Shown in pieces: positions 1-6,480 of a stretch of 9,911 bases of DNA. The stretch is from Candidatus Cloacimonadota bacterium (GTDB lineage: Bacteria; Cloacimonadota; Cloacimonadia; Cloacimonadales; TCS61). The number at the start of each line of letters is the position of its first letter. The first letter of the stretch is position 1. The stretch covers positions 1-9,911 of the forward strand of contig JAGLWO010000009.1 of assembly GCA_023133395.1 (NCBI GenBank), written 5' to 3'. The notes beneath the pieces were generated by a model that ran no database searches, was not told where the DNA came from, and was given only the letters and a program-made list of their open reading frames with translations. A program made the position numbers and the translations under genes.

Positions 1-468
1 GGTGAAGAAGGTCAGGGATTTTACATTTGTATGAATACTCTTGATGTATCTCGTATCGATATTGGTGCTCAAGCAGTGGGAGTTTCCCAGGCAGCTTTAG
101 ATGAAGCTGTAAAATACTCCAAAGAACGAGTGGCTTTTGGAAAACCCATTTGTAAATTTGAGATGATCCAGAATATGCTTGCTGAAATGGCTACCCAGAT
201 CCATGCTGCCAGGATGCTTGTCTATTATTCCGCCTGGTGCAAAGATGCAGGAATAAAAAGATTTTCCAAAGAAGCTGCCATGGCAAAATACTATGCAGCA
301 AATATTTCAGTAGATGTCACTCGTAAAGCTGTCCAAATTTTCGGTGGATATGGATATTCCAAAGATTATACTGTAGAAAGATTGTACCGCGATGCCAAAA
401 TCCTGGAATTATACGAAGGAACCTCAGAGATTCAAAAAGTAGTTATTGCAGGTGAACTTCTAAGATAA
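1..468 (+). CDS. Acyl-CoA dehydrogenase, C-terminal part (5' end outside window)
   Basis: FAD-dependent alpha,beta-dehydrogenation of a short acyl-CoA, passing electrons to the ETF encoded just downstream. The frame is open from base 1: ten codons (GEEGQGFYIC) precede the Met at 31, so that Met is internal and the start lies upstream of the window. About 155 residues of the C-terminal helical domain are visible. They include the family block QIFGGYGYSKDYTVERLYRD and LYEGTSEIQ, whose Glu (codon 415-417) sits where the catalytic base lies in short- and medium-chain enzymes, not in the alternative isovaleryl-CoA dehydrogenase position. The family is clear. Chain or branch specificity cannot be read from this part; butyryl-CoA or isobutyryl-CoA is inferred from the ETF and mutase neighbours. 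The gene ends in TAA and is followed by the only sizeable gap in the window. Confidence 0.95.
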   Translation, partial: GEEGQGFYICMNTLDVSRIDIGAQAVGVSQAALDEAVKYSKERVAFGKPICKFEMIQNMLAEMATQIHAARMLVYYSAWCKDAGIKRFSKEAAMAKYYAANISVDVTRKAVQIFGGYGYSKDYTVERLYRDAKILELYEGTSEIQKVVIAGELLR

Positions 469-571
469 AATTCTTTTCAAACCGTTCCGAAGGTTTTAGG
501 CTTTTAGGAATTTAGTTATTTTAGTCATTTTGGATTTAGAAATTTTGGACTTTTAAATTAGGGAGGAAATT
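469..571 (+). other. 103-base AT-rich gap upstream of etfB with short reiterated motifs
   Basis: This is the longest non-coding stretch in the window. It is T-rich and carries short near-repeats: TTTTAGG at 494 and 502, TTTAG at 511 and 520, and TTTTGGA at 528, 543 and again at 570 over the etfB start. I do not see a convincing -35/-10 pair or a GC-rich hairpin followed by a T-run. A promoter for the etfB-onward operon could lie here, or transcription may simply run through from the acyl-CoA dehydrogenase. Confidence 0.4.
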
Positions 572-580
572 TTGGATTTA
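528..580 (+). repeat. Short direct repeats around the etfB start codon
   Basis: TTTTGGATTTA occurs exactly at 528-538 and again at 570-580, where it contains the etfB start (TTG GAT TTA). GAAATTTTGGA occurs exactly at 539-549 and 566-576. The upstream copies place TTG codons at 530 and 545 in the same frame as the true start, but TAA at 554-556 closes that frame. It may be chance in T-rich DNA or a small duplication of the gene start. Confidence 0.5.
561..567 (+). promoter_or_regulatory. Ribosome binding site fixing the TTG start of etfB
   Basis: GGGAGGA lies 4 bases before the TTG at 572. The in-frame TAA at 554-556 excludes any start further upstream, and the protein begins with the expected ETF-beta N-terminus (MDLIVCIKRVP). 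This makes TTG572 the start. Confidence 0.85.
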
Positions 581-1345
581 ATTGTTTGTATAAAAAGAGT
601 TCCCCAGACTGCTGAAGCAGATGTTACGATTGATTCCACCGGAAAGGATATTGAAAAGGACCGCTTAAGCTTTGACATGAATGAATCGGATTCTTATGCG
701 CTGGAGGAAGCAGTTATTCTTAAAGAAAAATTTGGTGGTACAATAACTGTAATTTCTCTGGGTTATCAAGATACAGAGGATACTCTGCGTATAGCTCTGG
801 CAAAAGGTGCAGATAACGCGATCAGGATAAAAGCAGAAGATTTTAACGAGCTTGACGGATATAAAACTGCACAGATATTAAAATCTTCAATTAGTGATTT
901 AGATTATGATCTGATTTTCACCGGTTGTATAGCTACAGATGATGCTTATTCCCAGGTTGGTGTTACACTGGCTGAACTATTAAATGTTCCCCATGCTTCT
1001 CTTGTTATATATATCGATGCTTCAGAAAAAAGAGCTCATGTTCATAGAGAACTTGAAGGTGGTTTGATGGAGCATCTTGATATTTCACTGCCTGCTTTAT
1101 GCACCATTCAAACGGGTATAAATGAACCCCGCTATGCTTCTCTGATTGCAATTAGAAGAGCAGCAAAAAAAGAGATCAAAGTAATCAGTAAGAAAGAAAT
1201 TGAAAATGAAAATCTACTACTTAACACTCAAATCGAAGAGCTATTTATTCCACCTAAAACAAAAGAAGTAGAGTTTCTCACTGGAAGTCCCGGCGAGTCT
1301 GCAGGTAAACTCGCTGAGATAATTAAAGAAAAAGGGTTAATATAA
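572..1345 (+). CDS. etfB: Electron transfer flavoprotein, beta subunit
   Basis: Small subunit of the heterodimeric ETF, which accepts electrons from acyl-CoA dehydrogenase in the cytoplasm. At 257 residues it has the usual family length. It opens with the typical IVCIKRVPQT strand. GYQDTEDTLRIALAKGAD (about 64-81) and FTGCIATDDAYSQVG (about 116-130) form the nucleotide-binding fold. The ETF-beta signature region runs from about 157 to 179, with Arg159, Glu160, Glu162-Gly-Gly and Pro174. The second cofactor could be AMP (ordinary ETF) or a bifurcating FAD; I cannot decide this by eye. It starts with TTG and is 11 bases from etfA. Its position beside an acyl-CoA dehydrogenase and Hdr genes favours a dedicated electron carrier for this pathway. 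Confidence 0.95.
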   Translation: MDLIVCIKRVPQTAEADVTIDSTGKDIEKDRLSFDMNESDSYALEEAVILKEKFGGTITVISLGYQDTEDTLRIALAKGADNAIRIKAEDFNELDGYKTAQILKSSISDLDYDLIFTGCIATDDAYSQVGVTLAELLNVPHASLVIYIDASEKRAHVHRELEGGLMEHLDISLPALCTIQTGINEPRYASLIAIRRAAKKEIKVISKKEIENENLLLNTQIEELFIPPKTKEVEFLTGSPGESAGKLAEIIKEKGLI

Positions 1346-1356
1346 CGGAGGGATAA

Positions 1357-2325
1357 ATGTCAGAAATATATACACTTATAGAACATCGTCAGGGTGAAAT
1401 CAGGGATATTAGCTTTGAACTGCTTAATTGCGGCAGAAAGCTGGCAGAAAAAACGAATTCAAATCTTACAGCATTAATTCTTGGACATAATACAGAAAAA
1501 CTCGTAGTAAAAATCAAATCACAAGCACATCGTATCCTCGTTATTGATAGCGAAGTTTTTAAAGATTTTAACTCCGAATCCTATCAATTAGCGCTTTCCG
1601 ATCTAATAAAGAAAGGAAATCCTTTCATCACTTTAATGGGTCATACAGCGTTCGGTATGGATCTTTGTCCTGCTCTTGCCACTCAATTAGAGATTCCTTT
1701 TACAACCGATTGCCTTAATATCGATGTTGTTAATAATAAAATCATGGTTACCCGCCAGGTGTATGATGGAAAACTTAATGCTAAAGTTGCAGTTCGAGAT
1801 AATCCTTCGTACTTATTTACTGTGAGAGCCGGTTGTTTCCTGGCAGAGGAAAGTGATCTAAAAACTGAAATTGCAAATATCGATACTTCTGTTACAGAAC
1901 CTGATTATCGCAAATTCGTGGAATATATAGAAGCTCCTACTGGTGATGTTGATGTAACTAAATCGGATGTTGTTGTTGGTATTGGAAGAGGAATTAAAGA
2001 GCAGGAGAATCTGGCAATGGTAGAGGAATTTGCTGATTCAATCGGTGGTGTTGTAGCTTGTTCCAGACCCATCGTGGATGCTGACTGGCTTCCCAAAGAT
2101 AGACAGGTAGGTTCATCCGGTAAAACCATCAAACCCAAATTATATATTGCGATAGGTATTTCAGGTGCTTTTCAGCATGTTTCCGGAATGAAAGGAGCAG
2201 AAACTATAATTGCAATCAATAAAGACCCAAATGCCCCGATATTTAATGAAGCGGATTATGGTATCGTTGACGATCTATTTAAAGTTTTACCTGTGCTGAA
2301 AGAGAAGGTGATGGAGTTAAAATAA
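1357..2325 (+). CDS. etfA: Electron transfer flavoprotein, alpha subunit
   Basis: Large ETF subunit, which carries the FAD that exchanges electrons with partner enzymes. At 322 residues it has standard length, with no extra N-terminal ferredoxin domain such as occurs in some anaerobic EtfA proteins. The N-terminal Rossmann-like half is followed by the FAD domain: GIGRGIK (208-214), SRPIVDADWLPKDRQVGSSG (236-255), GISGAFQH (267-274), AINKD (286-290) and FNEADYGIVDD (297-307). The usual Ile or Val before the Gln of the GISGA-x-QH motif is Phe272 here, a minor departure. It has an ATG start with CGGAGGG just upstream. It is followed after one codon by hdrA in the same reading frame, so the two are probably translationally coupled. 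Confidence 0.95.
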   Translation: MSEIYTLIEHRQGEIRDISFELLNCGRKLAEKTNSNLTALILGHNTEKLVVKIKSQAHRILVIDSEVFKDFNSESYQLALSDLIKKGNPFITLMGHTAFGMDLCPALATQLEIPFTTDCLNIDVVNNKIMVTRQVYDGKLNAKVAVRDNPSYLFTVRAGCFLAEESDLKTEIANIDTSVTEPDYRKFVEYIEAPTGDVDVTKSDVVVGIGRGIKEQENLAMVEEFADSIGGVVACSRPIVDADWLPKDRQVGSSGKTIKPKLYIAIGISGAFQHVSGMKGAETIIAINKDPNAPIFNEADYGIVDDLFKVLPVLKEKVMELK

Positions 2326-2331
2326 AACTTG
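2313..2331 (+). promoter_or_regulatory. Weak, distant ribosome site and TTG start of hdrA inside the etfA end
   Basis: The only purine-rich site before hdrA is GGAG at 2313-2316, still inside etfA and 12 bases from the TTG at 2329. The etfA stop TAA (2323-2325) and hdrA start are separated by AAC only. The start is supported by the protein beginning directly with the HdrA N-terminus (MKKIGVFVCHCG). Initiation most likely depends on ribosomes finishing etfA. Confidence 0.55.
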
Positions 2332-4308
2332 AAAAAAATTGGAGTTTTCGTTTGTCATTGTGGTCGAAATATTAGCTCAACTGTCAATATCGATGAGGTT
2401 GTTGAGGAAATAAAAAAATATCCCGGAGTTGCTCTTTGTACTGATTATAAATATATGTGTTCTGATCCGGGGCAGGACTTAATTAAAAAAAATATACAAG
2501 ATAAAAAACTGGATGGGATAGTTATAGCAGCTTGTTCCCCATCTCTTCATGAACTAACATTCAGGAATACTGCGGTAAAAGTAGGTCTGAATCCCTATCT
2601 TACTGAAATCGCCAATATAAGAGAACAATGCAGTTGGGTTCATTCAGAGATCAAAGAAGCAACTCCTAAGGCAATCAGTATAATTGAATCGATAATTGAA
2701 AAAACAAAGCTAAATGAATCTCTTGCACCTGTAAAAGTTAAAGTAAACCCAAAGGCTCTGGTAATTGGTGGAGGTATTGCTGGTATACAGGCATCACTGG
2801 ATATTGCCAATTCAGGTCACAAAGTGATCCTGATAGAAAAAAGTCCATCAATCGGTGGGCGCATGGCTCAGCTTTCAGAAACTTTCCCAACCCTGGATTG
2901 CTCTCAATGTATTCTTACACCAAAAATGGTTGAAGTTTCCCAGCATGAAAACATCAGCTTATTTGTTTACTCGGAATTAGAAGAGATCTCCGGAAGTGTT
3001 GGAAATTTCAAAATCAAGATCAGAAAGAAAGCATCTTGCGTAGATAACAACAAATGTACCGGTTGTGGTGTTTGCAGTGAAAAATGCCCGGTGAGTGTAG
3101 ATTCAGAATTTGATGAAGGTATGGGAAAAAGAAAAGCTATCTATACTCCATTCCCGCAAGCTATTCCCAATAAACCTGTTATCGATAAAGAAAATTGCAC
3201 CTACTTTTCGAAAGATGGAAAGTGTGGTGTTTGTCAAATCGTATGTACTTTGAATGCTATTGATTTTGATCAAAAAGATGAGATAGTTGAAGAAGAGGTG
3301 GGTGCTATTGTTATTGCCACAGGATATGAACTCTATCCAATGGAAAACATGATCGAGTATGGAGCAGGAGAATATCCTGATGTGATAAATGGATTACAAT
3401 TTGAGAGATTGCTCTCTGCTTCCGGACCAACTCAGGGAGAAATTCACAGAACATCCGATAATAAAATACCAAAAAGAATAGCTTTTATTTCCTGCGTTGG
3501 CTCTCGCGACCCAGAACATCATCTTCCCTATTGTTCCAAAATATGCTGCATGTATATGGTTAAACACGCTCTACTTTACAAAGAACATGTCCCTGATGGT
3601 GAAGCTATTGTTTTCTCCATAGATATCAGAACCAGCGGGAAAGATTACGAAGAATTCCTAACCAGAGCAAAGGAAGAAGGAAATATTTTGTACATCAGGG
3701 GAAAACCTGCGAGAATAATTAAACAGGGAAATGATCTGGTTGTCTGGTGCATCAATACTCTAACAGGGAAACAACATCGTGTAAAATGTGATATGGTAGT
3801 TCTATCAATGTCAATGGTTCCCTCATCAGGAGCATTGGATCTGGCAAAAGCGTTAAGAATACATACAAACGATTTTGGTTTCTTCACCGAAGCTCACCCA
3901 AAATTACGTCCTGTAGAATCTCTTGTACCTGGATTCTATCTGGCAGGTACGGCACAGGGTCCAAAAGATATTCCGGATACAGTTTCGCAAGCATCGGGCG
4001 CTGCAGCTAAAGTTCTCACTCTTTTTTCCAGTGACGAAATTTCACATTCACCGATCATAGCAAGTGTGAACGAAGATTTATGTTCAGGTTGCGGTATTTG
4101 TATTGCAACCTGTCCTTATGATGCCAGGGAAATGGATGAGAGAAAAAAAATAGTCTCTGTGAACGAGATTCTTTGTGAAGGTTGCGGAGCTTGCATCAGT
4201 GCTTGTCCTTCAGGAGCTTCACAGCAAAAAAATCTGACTGATAACCAGATAGATAATATGATAAGTGTACTCTTACATTCCAACACAAAAGCATTGGAAC
4301 GAGAATGA
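2329..4308 (+). CDS. hdrA: HdrA-type iron-sulfur flavoprotein (heterodisulfide reductase subunit A family)
   Basis: FAD and [4Fe-4S] electron-distributing subunit; in methanogens HdrA is the site of flavin-based electron bifurcation. This is a full-length version of 659 residues. In order it has: the N-terminal domain with VCHCG (Cys9, Cys11); an FAD-binding thioredoxin-reductase-like domain with GGGIAG (147-152); PTLDCSQC (Cys191, Cys194); an inserted ferredoxin domain (Cys243, 246, 249, 253, then Cys290, 299, 302, 306); SCVGSRD (388-394) and YCSKICC (401-407); and a C-terminal double ferredoxin (Cys585, 588, 591, 595 and 616, 619, 622, 626). No cluster ligand looks lost in these motifs. No membrane segment is evident, so it should be cytoplasmic. 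Lying between etfA and an HdrC-HdrB fusion, it probably receives ETF electrons rather than serving methanogenesis (inference). Confidence 0.93.
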   Translation: MKKIGVFVCHCGRNISSTVNIDEVVEEIKKYPGVALCTDYKYMCSDPGQDLIKKNIQDKKLDGIVIAACSPSLHELTFRNTAVKVGLNPYLTEIANIREQCSWVHSEIKEATPKAISIIESIIEKTKLNESLAPVKVKVNPKALVIGGGIAGIQASLDIANSGHKVILIEKSPSIGGRMAQLSETFPTLDCSQCILTPKMVEVSQHENISLFVYSELEEISGSVGNFKIKIRKKASCVDNNKCTGCGVCSEKCPVSVDSEFDEGMGKRKAIYTPFPQAIPNKPVIDKENCTYFSKDGKCGVCQIVCTLNAIDFDQKDEIVEEEVGAIVIATGYELYPMENMIEYGAGEYPDVINGLQFERLLSASGPTQGEIHRTSDNKIPKRIAFISCVGSRDPEHHLPYCSKICCMYMVKHALLYKEHVPDGEAIVFSIDIRTSGKDYEEFLTRAKEEGNILYIRGKPARIIKQGNDLVVWCINTLTGKQHRVKCDMVVLSMSMVPSSGALDLAKALRIHTNDFGFFTEAHPKLRPVESLVPGFYLAGTAQGPKDIPDTVSQASGAAAKVLTLFSSDEISHSPIIASVNEDLCSGCGICIATCPYDAREMDERKKIVSVNEILCEGCGACISACPSGASQQKNLTDNQIDNMISVLLHSNTKALERE

Positions 4309-4314
4309 AAAATT

Positions 4315-4320
4315 AGAGGA
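4315..4320 (+). promoter_or_regulatory. Ribosome binding site for the TTG start of hdrCB
   Basis: AGAGGA lies 5 bases before the TTG at 4326. The nearest in-frame ATG (4389) is 21 codons in, with no comparable site, which supports TTG4326. Confidence 0.7.
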
Positions 4321-4325
4321 TAAAC

Positions 4326-5513
4326 TTGAAAGACAAAAAAAATCTTACAACCGAGATCAATCCTGAGATAAGAGATATTCTTATCGAAATGGGCGCTGAA
4401 GATATCTACAAATGTTATCAATGTGGGAAGTGTACAAGCGTATGCCCCTGGTTTCAGGTTGAAATATATGATTATCCTGTGTTCAAGTTTTCTCTTGAAA
4501 CAGCCTTGGGAGTAGTTGCCAGCAGTGAAGATAAAAAAGAACTGGATAAAGAAATTGAGTTGATCTATCGTTGCGTTGGTTGCGAAGCTTGCCTTGAGCA
4601 ATGCCCGCATGGTATTAGCACACCAAATATCCTTCGTGCCGCTCGTCGTCTTCTGGTAGATTTTGATTCCTATCCGGAAACTTTAAAATCTACAGTTCAA
4701 AAAACACATAACGTAGGAAATCCTTTTGGTGAACATAGAGAAAATAGAGCAGATTGGGCAAAAGGATTAAATGTTCTTGATTATCAACAAGGAATGGAAT
4801 TTTTATATTTTCCTTGCTGCCTGCCGGCATACGAAACCAGAAATCAGAAAGTAGCTCAAGCCACAGTTGGAGTCTTACAGAAATGTGAAGTATCATTTGG
4901 AATTCTAGGAGTAAAAGAAACCTGCTGTGGTGAAGTAATAAGAAGAATTGGAGCAGAAGATATTTTTAAAGAAGTTGCCAAAGCTAATATTAAAGAATTT
5001 AAAGATTCAGGTGTAAAAGAAGTACTCGTAACTTCTCCTCATTGCTTTACTACCTTCAAAAATGAATATCCTGATTTTGGTGCAGATTTTGAAGTTCTGC
5101 ACACTACACAATATTTTTCACACCTTATAGATACAGGAAAATTGAAACTCAATAAAAACTTTGATAAAAAAGTAGTTTACCATGATCCGTGTACACTTGG
5201 TCGTAAAAATAATATTTATGAAGAACCAAGAAATATATTAAAAAACATTCCTGGACTGGAATTGCTGGAAGTAGAAAATTTCAATCGGAGTTTAAGTTTG
5301 TGTTGTGGAGCAGGAAGTGGCGGCTTGTGGTTGGAATGGGAAAAAGATGAGCGCATCGTAAATGTACGCCTTAAACAATTGACGGATACTGGCGCTGACA
5401 TCATTGCAGTTGCCTGTCCATACTGCCTGCAGATGTTTGAAGAAACTTTGAAATCGATGGATGTTAATATTAAAGTTATGGATATTTCCGAAATAATTTT
5501 TGAATGCTTATAA
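4326..5513 (+). CDS. Soluble HdrC-HdrB fusion iron-sulfur protein
   Basis: Combines an HdrC-like ferredoxin with an HdrB-like CCG protein in one 395-residue chain. The N-terminal part binds two [4Fe-4S] clusters: Cys30, 33, 36, 40 and Cys83, 86, 89, 93. After a linker (about 115-158) come two CCG domains. The first has Cys164/165, Cys200-Cys201 and SPHC (Ser237 to Cys240). The second has Cys289, Cys326-Cys327 and CPYC (364-367). The second is complete; in the first the leading Cys of CxxC is Ser. The CCG half resembles FadF-type ETF:quinone oxidoreductases, but the chain has no membrane helices, so direct quinone reduction is unlikely. It starts with TTG, 17 bases after hdrA. Probable role: passing electrons between EtfAB and HdrA or an unknown thiol/disulfide or redox-protein partner (inference). 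Confidence 0.9.
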   Translation: MKDKKNLTTEINPEIRDILIEMGAEDIYKCYQCGKCTSVCPWFQVEIYDYPVFKFSLETALGVVASSEDKKELDKEIELIYRCVGCEACLEQCPHGISTPNILRAARRLLVDFDSYPETLKSTVQKTHNVGNPFGEHRENRADWAKGLNVLDYQQGMEFLYFPCCLPAYETRNQKVAQATVGVLQKCEVSFGILGVKETCCGEVIRRIGAEDIFKEVAKANIKEFKDSGVKEVLVTSPHCFTTFKNEYPDFGADFEVLHTTQYFSHLIDTGKLKLNKNFDKKVVYHDPCTLGRKNNIYEEPRNILKNIPGLELLEVENFNRSLSLCCGAGSGGLWLEWEKDERIVNVRLKQLTDTGADIIAVACPYCLQMFEETLKSMDVNIKVMDISEIIFECL

Positions 5514-5536
5514 TTTTATAAGGAAGTTAATATTTA

Positions 5537-6466
5537 ATGGAATTATTACAAAGATTTCTAAAAGGTGAAAAACCAGCAATAGCTCGTGTAATTACAAAAA
5601 TCGAAAATGGTACTGATCCCAAACTTTTAGAAGATATTTTTCCTCACACTGGAAAAGCATATTACATTGGAATTACAGGACCTCCCGGCGCTGGGAAATC
5701 TTCTCTTGTAAATGCTATAGTTCCAAAATTGTTAGAAAATAATAAAAAAGTAGGTATTATTGCAGTTGACCCCACATCTCCCTTTTCCGGTGGAGCTTTG
5801 CTCGGTGATCGCATTCGGATGAATGATCTAGCTTTGAATGAAAATGTTTTTATCCGGAGTATGGCTACAAGGGGCAGTCTGGGTGGATTGGCTACTAAAA
5901 CAAAAGATGTAGCTCTTGTGCTCGATGCAGCAGATATGGATTATATTTTGATTGAAACAGTTGGTGTGGGACAGGTGGAATTGGATATTGCTCAGGTTTG
6001 TGATACAACTGTTGTTGTATTAGTTCCTGAATCCGGTGATGCAATTCAGGCAATGAAAGCTGGCATTCTGGAAGTTGCAGATATACTGGTTGTTAATAAA
6101 GGTGATCGAACTGGAGCCGACAGATTAATTCTGGAAATGAAATTTGCATTTGAACTTCGAGTACATAACACTGGTTGGCATTATCCGATTTTAAAGACCA
6201 CAGCAATCGAAAACATTGGAATCGACGAACTTGTATCCACTATTAAATCCCACAGAGAATATTTAGAAAAAAGTGGAGAACTTGAAATAGGAAGGAAAAA
6301 AAAATTAGTGATAAGAGTAAATGAATTGATCGAAGAAAGAATAAAAACTCATCTGCATGATTATGTAATAGATCAAAAACAACTAAAGAAAATGATAGAC
6401 AAAGCATACGATCGTAAAATAACTCCTCATTATATTACAGATGAAATTGCAAAGAAGATTTTTTAG
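5537..6466 (+). CDS. meaB: MeaB/ArgK-family GTPase, chaperone of the B12-dependent mutase
   Basis: G3E-type P-loop GTPase that gates cobalamin loading and protects or rescues acyl-CoA mutases; in IcmF the equivalent domain is fused to the mutase. At 309 residues it has normal length. Visible motifs: Walker A GPPGAGKS (48-55), VDPTSPFSGGALLGDRIRM (77-95), TRGSLGG (111-117), the switch region ETVGVGQ (140-146) and base-specificity NKGD (187-190), with a helical C-terminal dimerisation arm rich in Lys and Glu. It starts at ATG behind AAGGAAG. It lies immediately upstream of the mutase large and small subunits, so the partner assignment is strong. As a homolog of the older ArgK label it has nothing to do with arginine transport. 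Confidence 0.95.
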   Translation: MELLQRFLKGEKPAIARVITKIENGTDPKLLEDIFPHTGKAYYIGITGPPGAGKSSLVNAIVPKLLENNKKVGIIAVDPTSPFSGGALLGDRIRMNDLALNENVFIRSMATRGSLGGLATKTKDVALVLDAADMDYILIETVGVGQVELDIAQVCDTTVVVLVPESGDAIQAMKAGILEVADILVVNKGDRTGADRLILEMKFAFELRVHNTGWHYPILKTTAIENIGIDELVSTIKSHREYLEKSGELEIGRKKKLVIRVNELIEERIKTHLHDYVIDQKQLKKMIDKAYDRKITPHYITDEIAKKIF

Positions 6467-6469
6467 ATG

Positions 6470-6477
6470 AAGGAGGT
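6470..6477 (+). promoter_or_regulatory. Near-perfect Shine-Dalgarno for the mutase large subunit
   Basis: AAGGAGGT matches the full anti-Shine-Dalgarno complement and ends 3 bases before the ATG at 6481. It lies within a four-codon frame ATG-AAG-GAG-GTC-TGA that begins right after the meaB stop and overlaps the mutase ATG by one base. Confidence 0.75.
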
Positions 6478-6480
6478 CTG

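Noticed and set aside
31..468. Short independent protein starting at Met 31
   Set aside because: The frame is open upstream to base 1 and encodes the normal acyl-CoA dehydrogenase sequence there, so this is the tail of a longer gene.
479..530. Possible rho-independent terminator after the acyl-CoA dehydrogenase
   Set aside because: The only stem is AAACC/GGTTT, five pairs around eight bases, and the downstream T-rich DNA is interrupted by AG. Too weak to call.
528..558. Possible promoter with TTTGGA (530-535) and TTAAAT (553-558), 17 bases apart
   Set aside because: The -10 match is poor and transcription would begin inside the etfB ribosome site, leaving no leader.
4116..4610. 164-codon open frame on the - strand across the hdrA/hdrCB junction
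   Set aside because: It is antisense to two strongly conserved genes, its translation shows no recognisable domain, and no ribosome site supports it.
4326..5513. Membrane-bound FadF-type ETF:menaquinone oxidoreductase
   Set aside because: The CCG half is similar, but no N-terminal cytochrome-b-like or other membrane helices are present in the 395-residue chain.
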